From Anaerolineales bacterium UBA5797 (GTDB lineage Bacteria > Chloroflexota > Anaerolineae > Anaerolineales > Villigracilaceae): a stretch of 23,445 nt of DNA. A model generated the notes under the pieces. That model searched no databases and had not been told where the DNA came from. It worked only from the letters and a program-made list of their open reading frames with translations. Of the stretch, positions 15,647 through 23,441 are shown piece by piece. A program made the position numbers and the translations under genes. The stretch covers positions 1 through 23,445 of the forward strand of contig DIDP01000020.1 of the NCBI GenBank assembly GCA_002418205.1, given 5' to 3'. Positions within the stretch are counted from its first letter, which is position 1; each line of letters begins with the position of its first letter.

Positions 15647-18172
15647 TTACTCGTCGCCAAATGCCGGAAGTTCGATCATTTCCGAACCTGCCCGTACCAC
15701 ATAATAAGGCATCCAGGCAACGCCGAAGAGGTTCACGAACACGTCGGTTTTCTTCGGCGTAACCGTGACTTCCGTCACATCACTGACGACCTGCCCCCAG
15801 TGGTCATTGATCTCGGAGATCGTCTCTTCGCGTTGTTTCTCCAAATCGGCGATCTGCTTTTTATATTCCGCGATCGCGTCGATGGATTCTTCGACCTCCG
15901 CCTTTGCCTTTTCAGTCAGGCGACGTTTTGACAATTGGGAACTTATGCTTTTCTTGCGTCCAAATCCAATGAGTCCCGCGCCCAACTCCGCCAGGTTGCC
16001 GCGCTCCTCCCATTTGCGATGCTCGTAATCCACCTGGTCTTCCGTCAGTTCGCGTTCCTCGCGCGCCAGGCGGTCTTCCAGTGTCTTTATCTGGCGGTCG
16101 AATTGGGCGGTCTTCTTGGCGATCTCGTCATCACGCAATTTGCTGGCAGTATCGGCGCAGGCTTTCATAAAATCCGCCCGGCTGACATCGGGACCGCCGA
16201 ACACTTTCAGTGCCTGATTCGCGCGAGCAGTGACCGATGAGTTACGGTAAACCCAATCTGCAAAATCCTTTTGGATGGCGGTCATCAGCTTGGCATCGTT
16301 CAGTGGTGAATCGATCGTGCCAAAGCGGGAGGAGGGAGAGGGGGTTGTCTCCGAGTTTTCAATGGCGTGCCCATTGACGATATGATCCTCCCAGCGGATG
16401 GCGCCGCGCTTATCGGGAGAATCCACCAACGCGGCGCGGGCGATCTCGCTATCCACGCCAAGTTTGCGGTCAAGGACACGGACATTCGCGGAGGCCACCA
16501 AGGCCGGGCGGTAGATCACCCCTTCGATCGCCGCCTCGCCGGACATGGTTTGTCCCGCGGCTTTGAAGGCTTCGGGCAGGCTGAAAGTTTGCGGCAGGAA
16601 ATATTCCCTAATGCCCGCGGGGACGGGAGGTTTGGTCTGGCTGGTGCCGATTTCAGATTTACGATTTGAGACTGACGGTTGAGCAGGCGCGGCCATGAAG
16701 GAGGGCGAGGCAGTTTCAGGGGAGGAAACCGATTGTGAAGCGGAAGCAGGCTTCGGCCTGGGTGGAAGCGCAAGGCTCGCATTGACAAGTTCATTGAGTT
16801 TGGGAATCTGCAGGCGCGTCATGGGGCCTGCCAGGAAGTTCATCGCCCAACGGGTCTGGAACAGGGCTGGTTGTTTTGAATGTACGTTATGCAGGACGAA
16901 GACGCGCTTGCCGAGGGATGAGATCAATTTGTCGAAATCATTGCGCGAGACGCCGCCCGCCGCGCTCTCAAGCCCATCGAGCAGACGTTGCTTATCCTGA
17001 TCGGTTTGCAGTTTGCCGATCATCCAGGTGCCGGCGTTCGAGAGGGCCTTGTAATCCACATCCACCGGGTTTTGGGTGGCGAGCAGAAGACCAAGCCCAA
17101 AGGCGCGCGCCTGTTTCAACATGCGCAGAAGTGGCTGTTTGGAGGATGGATTGCGCTGCGGCGGCAGGTAACCAAAGATCTCGTCCATGTAAAGGATGGC
17201 ACGCAGGGAGGTTGCGCCGCTTTGGGTGCGCATCCAGGTTTCCACTGCCGAAAGCAAAAGCGTGACGAAGAACATGCGCTCGGCATCTGACAGATGCGCA
17301 AGATAGAAGATGTTGTGACGCGGGCGGCCGTCTGCTGTGTAAAGCATGGAACCGATGTCCATCGGTTGTCCCTCGCGCCAGGTTTCAAAGGCGGGCGATG
17401 CCATGATGTTGTTCAACACCATCGCAAGTTCCATGCGGTCCTTCGAGGGGAAGAAGGTATCGACCGGGAACGCACCAAGTTTATCGAACGGAGGGGTTTG
17501 CGTTTGCAGGATGAGTTCGGTCAGGTCAACATCTCTTCCCGCGCTCCAGGCGTTCTCAAAGATATTGGCGAGCAAAATATGTTCGCGCGAACGCAGCGGA
17601 TCGATATCTTCATAACCGACAAGCCCGAGCAATGCAGTGACCGTGCTTGAAATTCTCTCGCGCAGGACTTCACGGTTCTCATCCCACGGAATTTCTGGCG
17701 CGGCAAGCGACGACAAAACGCTGACCGGGATGCCCGAATCGGAACCGGGCGTGAAGATCGCGAACTGCGCCGAGTTCTTCAGTGCCAGCAGCCGCTCCTG
17801 ATTGATGCCCCACTCGTTCAAGCCATTGCGCCAGGAAAGCGCCGCGTCCATCGCGGCCTGTTCAGGTGTCTTGCCCGAACGCCGCGCCTGCTCCGAATCG
17901 ATCCAGGGTTGAAAATCCTGCGGGGCGAGTTCGGGGAAGTGCAGCAACAGGTTTGTGAGGTCGCCCTTGGGATCGATGATGATGGCAGGGATGCCACTCA
18001 ACGCGGCTTCTTCGAGCATGGCAACGCACAAACCCGTTTTGCCGGAACCAGTCATGCCGGTGACGACCGCATGAGTGGTCAGGTCGGCGGGATCGTACGC
18101 CACCTGTTTATCTGTCACTGTCTGTTTGGCGGGATCGTATACGCGGCCCAGATAAAAGTTCGAATCGGTCAT
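15647..18172 (-). CDS. HerA/VirB4-like P-loop ATPase with C-terminal coiled coil
   Basis: This 841-residue protein has a Walker A motif GMTGSGKTG (39-47), followed by DPKGD (67-71) as in HerA/FtsK-type ATPases with a DUF87-like fold. Walker B ILYMDE (326-331) and the sensor strand LLLATQNPVDVD (362-373) come next. The module resembles AAA-like hexameric pumps that move DNA or protein. A low-complexity Pro/Ser linker (about 468-518) joins a second part (520-670). A long charged coiled coil (about 675-795) is broken by a Gly-rich 'GAGLIGFGRKK' loop, and a short beta tail follows. AGGAGAG lies 4 bases before the ATG. No nuclease NurA or secretion partner is adjacent, so the substrate is unknown. 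Confidence 0.88.
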   Translation of the reverse strand: MTDSNFYLGRVYDPAKQTVTDKQVAYDPADLTTHAVVTGMTGSGKTGLCVAMLEEAALSGIPAIIIDPKGDLTNLLLHFPELAPQDFQPWIDSEQARRSGKTPEQAAMDAALSWRNGLNEWGINQERLLALKNSAQFAIFTPGSDSGIPVSVLSSLAAPEIPWDENREVLRERISSTVTALLGLVGYEDIDPLRSREHILLANIFENAWSAGRDVDLTELILQTQTPPFDKLGAFPVDTFFPSKDRMELAMVLNNIMASPAFETWREGQPMDIGSMLYTADGRPRHNIFYLAHLSDAERMFFVTLLLSAVETWMRTQSGATSLRAILYMDEIFGYLPPQRNPSSKQPLLRMLKQARAFGLGLLLATQNPVDVDYKALSNAGTWMIGKLQTDQDKQRLLDGLESAAGGVSRNDFDKLISSLGKRVFVLHNVHSKQPALFQTRWAMNFLAGPMTRLQIPKLNELVNASLALPPRPKPASASQSVSSPETASPSFMAAPAQPSVSNRKSEIGTSQTKPPVPAGIREYFLPQTFSLPEAFKAAGQTMSGEAAIEGVIYRPALVASANVRVLDRKLGVDSEIARAALVDSPDKRGAIRWEDHIVNGHAIENSETTPSPSSRFGTIDSPLNDAKLMTAIQKDFADWVYRNSSVTARANQALKVFGGPDVSRADFMKACADTASKLRDDEIAKKTAQFDRQIKTLEDRLAREERELTEDQVDYEHRKWEERGNLAELGAGLIGFGRKKSISSQLSKRRLTEKAKAEVEESIDAIAEYKKQIADLEKQREETISEINDHWGQVVSDVTEVTVTPKKTDVFVNLFGVAWMPYYVVRAGSEMIELPAFGDE

Positions 18173-18258
18173 TTGTCTCTCCTGCGCTATTTTTTAGAAC
18201 GAACGTGCTAGATGATTAATTTACCCGATTTTATTGCATCTTACAAGGAGCGCGCATT

Positions 18259-18290
18259 AAAAAATCTGTGCGGAGTTGAACTCCGCACAT
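18259..18290 (-). terminator. Terminator of the sigma/anti-sigma unit
   Basis: A perfect 9-bp stem (TGTGCGGAG 18267-18275 with CTCCGCACA 18281-18289) has a 5-base loop. In the minus-strand transcript it is followed two bases later by six T residues. It lies directly after the stop codon of the anti-sigma gene. Confidence 0.88.
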
Positions 18291-18294
18291 TCTC

Positions 18295-19515
18295 TCAATC
18301 GTCGTTGCTGTTACTGTTATCATTCTTGTTGTCATTACTGTTATCGTTCTTGTTTTCGTTATCATTGACATTATCGTCTCCGCCACCCGATCCGCTGTTG
18401 CTTCCGTTATCATCATCCTTATCGTTATCGTCGTTCGTGTTCGATCCATTCTCGATCGAACTGTCGTTCTTGAACTCGATCTTGGTGACGATGAACACGC
18501 CGGACGAATCATAATACCCTTCCACCCTGGCAATGACTCCGGCACGCGGCGTTCCCTTGATCTCCGCGGCAAAACGGATATCCATAAGAATGCCGTTCAC
18601 GATCACGAAACCATTCTGGATGGACGTGACGGACCCTTCAACGGATTCTTTTTCCGGTTCAGACTCGGACTCCGGTTTGGGCGTTTTGGTCGCTTCAGGC
18701 TTCGGCGCTTCATTTTCGGACTCTTTGCCTGAATCCTCCTCGATTTGCTGGTTCGAATTCCCGGAGTTTTCCTGTTCGATCTCCGATCCATGATCCTCCG
18801 CTTCGGGGAGTTTCGATCCCTGCGGCAGCAACTCGATCCGTTCCGCAATGACAACACCGTCGCCGCGCGTCTGTCCTCTCACCCTCACCGCCGCGCCGAC
18901 CGCGACCTGCGTTTCGGGCATGCGGGTTTGGGATGAGACCACAACCGATATACCGGAAACCCGCCATTCGGTCCCGGCCTGACTCGTGACATATCCGGCG
19001 AAGTCCACTTTGGCAGAGCGCCCTTCCGCGAAGAGTTCCTGCAATTCATCCAGGCGTTCGTTATCGTGCTCGAGTTCCAGCGCATCGCGCTTTTGGGTAT
19101 CGAACGTGAAGAGCAGGCGGATATCCTCCCAGGTGCGTTTGACCGGATAAAGGTTGTCTCCGGGCAGGGTGGCGGATGCCGCGCGCACGAGTCCCGTGCC
19201 ACTCACAAACAGGGTGGCGACGACCATCAATGTGACCAGCGCCCGGCGCAACGGAACAGACCAGGCCCGGCGCGCAATAGGCGCAGCTTTCTGCTCACGC
19301 ATTTCAGCGGCGCGTTGGAGCACCTTTGCGCGGTTGCGTTTCACGATCTCTTCTGTTGGCGCGGATACAGCCATCGCCTTTGCATTTATCGAGGCTTCCA
19401 AAATGGGGCGCAGTTCCTCCGCAAGTTCCGGGTAACGGAACAGGACGGTATCCACGTCCGCTCCTGCTTCGATCTCACGCAGGCAAATCTCCAAAGCTTC
19501 GTATAAATTATTCAT
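18295..19515 (-). CDS. Membrane anti-sigma factor with DUF5666 domains and Asp/Asn-rich tail
   Basis: This 406-residue protein has a cytoplasmic part at 1-88 ('ALEICLREIEAGADVDTVLFRYPELAEEL', which resembles small anti-sigma domains in this phylum). The membrane helix is about 91-112. Outside follows a DUF5667-like helical region (118-165: 'LPGDNLYPVKRTWE..LELEHDNERLDELQ'), a DUF5666 fold (about 170-230), an acidic Pro/Glu/Lys linker, a second DUF5666 fold (about 290-348) and a 55-residue Asp/Asn/Ser tail. The ATG overlaps the end of the sigma gene by 8 bases and has GGAGGTG four bases before it. This arrangement strongly suggests that it binds and silences the sigma factor. The outer domains would be the sensor. 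Confidence 0.88.
   Translation of the reverse strand: MNNLYEALEICLREIEAGADVDTVLFRYPELAEELRPILEASINAKAMAVSAPTEEIVKRNRAKVLQRAAEMREQKAAPIARRAWSVPLRRALVTLMVVATLFVSGTGLVRAASATLPGDNLYPVKRTWEDIRLLFTFDTQKRDALELEHDNERLDELQELFAEGRSAKVDFAGYVTSQAGTEWRVSGISVVVSSQTRMPETQVAVGAAVRVRGQTRGDGVVIAERIELLPQGSKLPEAEDHGSEIEQENSGNSNQQIEEDSGKESENEAPKPEATKTPKPESESEPEKESVEGSVTSIQNGFVIVNGILMDIRFAAEIKGTPRAGVIARVEGYYDSSGVFIVTKIEFKNDSSIENGSNTNDDNDKDDDNGSNSGSGGGDDNVNDNENKNDNSNDNKNDNSNSNDD
18298..18445 (-). repeat. Low-complexity Asx-codon tract in the anti-sigma gene
   Basis: The tract consists of GAT/AAC/AAT/GAC and Ser codons in irregular short repeats (for example NDNSNDNKNDNSN). It forms the extracellular C-terminal tail of the anti-sigma factor. 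The type of repeat matches that in the lipoprotein gene at 21757-21950. Confidence 0.75.
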
Positions 19516-20056
19516 GATTCACCTCCCCGATCTGGCGCTGGAGCGCGGCAAGCGCACGGAACTGGAGAGCCTTCACAGCGTTCACTTTTTTCCTCATATG
19601 GGCGGCGGTTTCCTCGAGGGAATAGCCCTGACCGAATCGCAATGCCAGCACATGCTGTTGCTCGGCCGTCAATTGGGCATATGCCATTTGAACCGCGCGG
19701 TTTTTCTCGCGCAGGTCCAGTTCGGCATGGATGCTCGCACCTGAATCCGGGATCGAATCCGACAGGGTTTCGGTGGGTCTGCGATATTTGCGGCGCAGGT
19801 GATCGTTGACCGCGTTGGATGCCGTGGCGATCAGCCAACCCTTGAGGCTGGTCTGCGGCCCCTGCCTTTTTTGCACAGCCTCGAGCAGGCGCATGAAGAC
19901 ATCGCTGGCAATATCCTCGGCAGCCGCGTCATCGGTGAGCCTGTAACGGACGTAACGATAGACTTCCGGAAAATATTTGTCGTAGATGGCGCCGATGGAT
20001 TGCGTATTGAAATCCTGCAATCCGTTCAGCGCGCTTTGCTCATCAAAGACAGACAT
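19508..20056 (-). CDS. ECF-type RNA polymerase sigma factor
   Basis: This 182-residue protein has sigma region 2 at about 22-92, with 'IYDKYFPEVYRYVRYRLTD', 'AAAEDIASDVFMRLLEAV' and 'LKGWLIATASNAVNDHLRRKYRR'. Region 4 lies at about 122-172, with 'LTAEQQHVLALRFGQGYSLEETAAHM' and 'VKALQFRALAAL'. It directs RNA polymerase to a stress or envelope regulon. The frame is open to 20113, but the ATG at 20056 is preceded by GGGAGGGG 11 bases away and matches the family start. Its stop overlaps the start of the anti-sigma gene, so both are made together. Confidence 0.93.
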   Translation of the reverse strand: MSVFDEQSALNGLQDFNTQSIGAIYDKYFPEVYRYVRYRLTDDAAAEDIASDVFMRLLEAVQKRQGPQTSLKGWLIATASNAVNDHLRRKYRRPTETLSDSIPDSGASIHAELDLREKNRAVQMAYAQLTAEQQHVLALRFGQGYSLEETAAHMRKKVNAVKALQFRALAALQRQIGEVNHE

Positions 20057-20116
20057 GATAGGCGCGTCCCCTCCCGTTATTTTAGACGCTGGAAAAATAC
20101 TTGCGATCAGCATGGT

Positions 20117-20146
20117 AGTATATCATTTCAAACAAAAAACTATTCC
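20117..20146 (-). promoter_or_regulatory. Possible autoregulated ECF promoter of the sigma gene
   Basis: On the minus strand a GGAATA word lies 18 bases before TATACT (20117-20122). A GGAA-type -35 is typical for promoters read by ECF sigma factors, which often read their own gene. The housekeeping -35 is missing at this spacing. The match is short, so this is a suggestion only. Confidence 0.3.
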
Positions 20147-20154
20147 CGGCAATT

Positions 20155-21657
20155 CTACGGTGAAGCAAGCACTTCATAGAGGATCGCCTGGTCATCGCGA
20201 TAGACTTCCCTCAAGCCCGGGTCGGCTTCTGCAACACGGATGAAGCTTCCATGGTTGAGGTCGGTGTGCACATAACTCGAACCGAAGCGGGAGGCAATGA
20301 TCTTCGCCGGATTTTCCACATCACCACGCGTAATGAGAACCCAAAGGTCGTAAAGGGCGGGATCGTATAGCTGCATGTACGTGGGATCGAGTCCTACGAG
20401 GTAGGTGTTATGCGTGTTGTAGAAGAACAATCGCGGGAAATCATCCCAATCCGTCTGAAAGACGCGCGACCCGGCGGGGGTATTTTCCTTCAACCAAAGC
20501 GACGCGCCCGCGTACAGGTCATATGGCTTGGAACGATCGATCGCTTCACGCGCCCGAGGGATTGATCGAGCAATACTGACAACGAACGCCACCGACAGAA
20601 ACAACGCGGGCAGACTCGCGAGAATCCGTTTGCGGGGAGATGAGGCCGAATCAACGGAGGCAGGTCGAAGGTCCGCAAGGAGAGGTGCCCATGCAAAAGC
20701 GGCAAAGATCAACGCGAACGGCGGGAAATACTCCACGAAACGCCGCGCCTGGAAGAGCATAAATCCAAAGAGCAGGGCAGCAAGCAGGGCAAATGAGGTG
20801 CGCAGGTCCATTTTACGACCGGATAATCCAAGGGCAAAAATTCCGCTGACAAAGGCGACGAGAGAGGGAAGCGAGTTCTCGAGGAGCTGTTTCGTATCAT
20901 AAGGGAACCACTCGTTGCCAACCCGCACGGATGTGGCATCGGTCAGTTTTGGGAGCATGTGGTGCCACGAGAAAATAATATTATCGGGGAAATATGGATT
21001 GATGAGCATCCCCAGCAAAACGCCGCCTCCGATAAAAAGCAAGGGCTTGTATTCGATACGATGTTCGATGATCGCAACCGCGATGAGATACAGAACCGCA
21101 AATGCGATCAGGAGCGGAAAGGCATCGTACAGCCAGACATAAACAAAGGAAAGCACCGCGAGATGTTTGTACTTCCGTTCGACCAGCCAGGCAACTGCCA
21201 GAGCAAGGACCGCGAGCGAAAGCGACTGGGCGCGCGTCACGCTCATACGGTACAGGAACGCGTCCGAGATTCCCAGCAACGCCAGCGCCCACAGCCACAC
21301 ATACGGTATACGCTGACGATGGAGCAGATACCACACAGCAAGGAAGGCGAGGCTGGAAAAGATCACCGCCGACCATTTTGCACCGATGCGGAGGTCGGCA
21401 AAATACGTGAATGGGATCAAAGCCACATGATAGAGGAAGTGGTGATCGTAGTATTCCTGCTGGTTGAGGATCGAAAGCGGCAGCCATGGAAATTCCGGTT
21501 TTAATCCCTCGGTGCGCATGAGCCATGCCAGCCGGATGTGATAGAAGCCGTCGTTATCGGGCATGTCAGGTGTGGCAAATTGGATCAGCGCCATGCCAAG
21601 CAGGAAGAGAAGAAAAAGCCCGATCGCCGGAAGGAAGGTGGTGTATCGCTTTTGCAT
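20155..21657 (-). CDS. GT-C-type multi-pass membrane protein (possible STT3/PMT-like glycosyltransferase)
   Basis: This is a 500-residue protein with about ten membrane helices over the first ~370 residues and a soluble C-terminal domain (about 375-500). In the first outer loop 'PDMPDNDGFYHIR' holds a DND acidic motif (34-36) with a nearby His, as in GT-C transferases that use lipid-linked sugars. A second loop has 'YYDHHFLYH'. The C-terminal domain contains 'FQTDWDDFPRLFFYN', placed like the WWDYG region of STT3/AglB but not identical to it. It may transfer sugar onto an envelope polymer or protein; the substrate is unknown. The start at 21657 is preferred because the earlier ATG at 21687 lies inside a hairpin arm. 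Confidence 0.78.
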   Translation of the reverse strand: MQKRYTTFLPAIGLFLLFLLGMALIQFATPDMPDNDGFYHIRLAWLMRTEGLKPEFPWLPLSILNQQEYYDHHFLYHVALIPFTYFADLRIGAKWSAVIFSSLAFLAVWYLLHRQRIPYVWLWALALLGISDAFLYRMSVTRAQSLSLAVLALAVAWLVERKYKHLAVLSFVYVWLYDAFPLLIAFAVLYLIAVAIIEHRIEYKPLLFIGGGVLLGMLINPYFPDNIIFSWHHMLPKLTDATSVRVGNEWFPYDTKQLLENSLPSLVAFVSGIFALGLSGRKMDLRTSFALLAALLFGFMLFQARRFVEYFPPFALIFAAFAWAPLLADLRPASVDSASSPRKRILASLPALFLSVAFVVSIARSIPRAREAIDRSKPYDLYAGASLWLKENTPAGSRVFQTDWDDFPRLFFYNTHNTYLVGLDPTYMQLYDPALYDLWVLITRGDVENPAKIIASRFGSSYVHTDLNHGSFIRVAEADPGLREVYRDDQAILYEVLASP

Positions 21658-21680
21658 GTGGATGTTTGCATCTTTGCAGA

Positions 21681-21717
21681 CGAACATCTGGAGAAAGCCT
21701 CGGTCTCCAGATGTTCG
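21681..21717 (-). terminator. 14-bp hairpin between the lipoprotein and GT-C genes
   Basis: The arms 21681-21694 and 21704-21717 are exactly complementary around a 9-base loop. It sits 37 bases after the lipoprotein stop. No real T-run follows in the minus-strand transcript, so it may be a weak terminator, an attenuator, or an mRNA-stabilising stem. Confidence 0.45.
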
Positions 21718-21753
21718 CTTGTAAGTGATGGTTAACTCGCGGACCAGGGACGG

Positions 21754-22590
21754 TCAGTCATCATTCGAATTGGATCCATTGTCGTTGTCATCGTCATCAT
21801 CACCGTTCGAGTTGCTGTTGGAATTGTCATCATTCCCGTTCGAATTATCATCGTTGCCGTTATCGTTGACATTGACGTTCGAATTATCATCATTGCTGTT
21901 ATCGTTGACATTCGCGTTGCTGTTGGAATTGTCGTCGCCGATCCCGGTGCCGTTAGATTTCTCGATCTCACGGATCGTGAGCGTGCCATCATCATTGACG
22001 ATCACATGGACCTTGACCTGATCGCCCACGGCAATCATACCGTTGAATTCGGTGAAATCCGCCAGGTTGTACACCACGCCGTCAATGGTGATCGTGTCGG
22101 CGGTAATGGATTCCACAACGCCGAAGATTTCCTGCTCGGCGCCAGCGGCTTCATTGCCGTTGGCGTTGCTGTTGGCATTGTCGTCGCCGGTGTTGGTGTT
22201 GTCATTCGTGTTGGAAGTGTCATCGTTGGTATTGCTGGCATTGTCATTGCTCGAATTGGAATTTCCATTGGCATCGTCCGCGCCGGATGTTTCGATCTTC
22301 ATGACGGTCACAACGCCTTCTGCAGAGACACTCGCCTCAACCCGGACAACATCCCCGATTTTCACATTGGGGTCGACCACAGCGCTTTCATCGACAGTGA
22401 CCTGCTGACCGTTGATCTGCCATGTTGTGCCGCTCATCGATTCAACCGCACCCGTAAAGACAACCTCCTGGGTTGTACCGCTTTGCGTATCGTCCACCCC
22501 GGATTGAACGGGGACGACTCCGCTACACGCACTTAACAAATATGCTCCCATGAACATGACCGACAGAACGAACCGATATGATCTTTTCAT
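21754..22590 (-). CDS. DUF5666 lipoprotein with Asp/Asn-rich linkers
   Basis: This 278-residue protein has a type II signal peptide with lipobox LLSAC (Cys22). Two DUF5666-like small beta domains lie at about 42-101 ('VVFTGAVESMSGTTWQING..VKIGDVVRVEA') and 153-211 ('IFGVVESITADTITIDGVVYNL..VGDQVKVHV'). An Asn/Asp/Ser linker lies at about 102-150, and a 65-residue Asx tail follows 215. GGAGGT lies 5 bases before the ATG. It should be lipid-anchored outside the cytoplasmic membrane. The domain and tail type are the same as in the outer half of the anti-sigma factor further downstream. Its function is unknown. Confidence 0.87.
   Translation of the reverse strand: MKRSYRFVLSVMFMGAYLLSACSGVVPVQSGVDDTQSGTTQEVVFTGAVESMSGTTWQINGQQVTVDESAVVDPNVKIGDVVRVEASVSAEGVVTVMKIETSGADDANGNSNSSNDNASNTNDDTSNTNDNTNTGDDNANSNANGNEAAGAEQEIFGVVESITADTITIDGVVYNLADFTEFNGMIAVGDQVKVHVIVNDDGTLTIREIEKSNGTGIGDDNSNSNANVNDNSNDDNSNVNVNDNGNDDNSNGNDDNSNSNSNGDDDDDNDNGSNSNDD
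21838..21915 (-). repeat. 39-bp imperfect tandem repeat in the lipoprotein tail
   Basis: The segments 21838-21876 and 21877-21915 differ at only about 4 of 39 positions. They encode two 13-residue copies of an Asn/Asp-rich unit (of the form V-NVNDN-NDDNSN). The surrounding tail has shorter, less regular copies. Confidence 0.75.
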
Positions 22591-22667
22591 GCAGTACCTC
22601 CGAAACTGAATTTTGAGTTGGATTTAATACGAAGGTCGTCATTGGTTTGAAAAAGTTACGGGCAAAT

Positions 22668-22695
22668 GAAAACCTCCTGCCGAATTGACAGGAGG
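22668..22695 (-). terminator. Terminator of the FHA/winged-helix gene
   Basis: CCTCCTG and CAGGAGG (22673-22679 and 22689-22695) pair, extended by a wobble and a C-G pair around a 5-base loop. In the minus-strand transcript TTTTC follows at once. It lies 20 bases after the stop of the FHA gene. Confidence 0.85.
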
Positions 22696-22715
22696 CGAAA
22701 GGTTTGGAGGTTTGG

Positions 22716-23369
22716 TCACGCCGGCGGGTTATCCAGCCTGATCCCGTGGCCGCGCACCGTGTCGATATATTGATGAGTCGGGTCGATGGCTGAGATCCGG
22801 TCCCGTAAACGCCGGATCAACGCGTCCAGTGCCTGGTCCGATACACCGGCAGACTGGTCCTCGCCCCATACGGTAGCCACGAGGTCCGGGCGACTCACCA
22901 CCTCCCCTTTATTCTCGAACAACATCCATAATAACTTGAACTGCTGCGCCGAAAGCGGCGGGACAAGCTGTTGATGATTGACCCATACGCGCCTGGATTT
23001 CAAATCCATCATCAAACGTCCCGAGGGAAGCAGACTTTCCGCCATCGGCACGGTCGCATCCGAGATCAGGAACATGAACTGCTGCGCCATCGCAATGGAA
23101 ACCAGATCCCCATCCTGTAAAACGACCGGGGCAGTGATCGACGTCCCGTTGTGATATGTACCGTTCTTGCTCCCCAGATCCTCCAGGATGATCCCTTCCG
23201 GCGTCGGCGTGAGGCGGGCATGGAAACGTGAAATCTGGCGGTCGACGATGACCACATCACACGTTGATTCCCGCCCCATTACGATGGTCTGATTTAATTG
23301 CCAGCGTTGTCCCTTCAGAGGTCCATCCTGCGCGACCAGCAAAGGATAATCTTCCTGTGAATGTTTCAT
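22716..23369 (-). CDS. FHA-domain transcription regulator with OmpR-type winged helix
   Basis: This 217-residue cytoplasmic protein has an FHA domain (about 8-105) with the phosphothreonine-binding residues Gly32-Arg33 ('VMGRES'), Ser47 and His50 ('ISRFHARL') and Asn69 ('GSKNGTYHNG'). An OmpR/PhoB-type winged-helix domain (about 117-213) has 'LSAQQFKLLWMLFENKGEVVSR', 'VSDQALDALIRRLRDRI' and 'YIDTVRGHGIRL'. No receiver domain exists, so control is probably by a Ser/Thr kinase, or by binding a phosphorylated partner, instead of by a histidine kinase. The ATG at 23369 with AAAGGGA just before it is chosen over the ATG at 23396, which has no ribosome site. Confidence 0.93.
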   Translation of the reverse strand: MKHSQEDYPLLVAQDGPLKGQRWQLNQTIVMGRESTCDVVIVDRQISRFHARLTPTPEGIILEDLGSKNGTYHNGTSITAPVVLQDGDLVSIAMAQQFMFLISDATVPMAESLLPSGRLMMDLKSRRVWVNHQQLVPPLSAQQFKLLWMLFENKGEVVSRPDLVATVWGEDQSAGVSDQALDALIRRLRDRISAIDPTHQYIDTVRGHGIRLDNPPA

Positions 23370-23412
23370 GAATCCCTTTACGTTATGATAATTCAAGCGT
23401 GATGCGGAGTAT

Positions 23413-23441
23413 ATTATAATATCACTATCTTTGCACTTTAA
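23413..23441 (-). promoter_or_regulatory. Promoter of the FHA regulator gene
   Basis: A perfect TATAAT (minus strand, 23418 down to 23413) is preceded by a 17-base spacer and TTAAAG (23441 to 23436), a half match to TTGACA. The surrounding bases are AT-rich. The start point would be near 23406, giving a leader of about 37 bases before the ATG at 23369. Confidence 0.6.
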
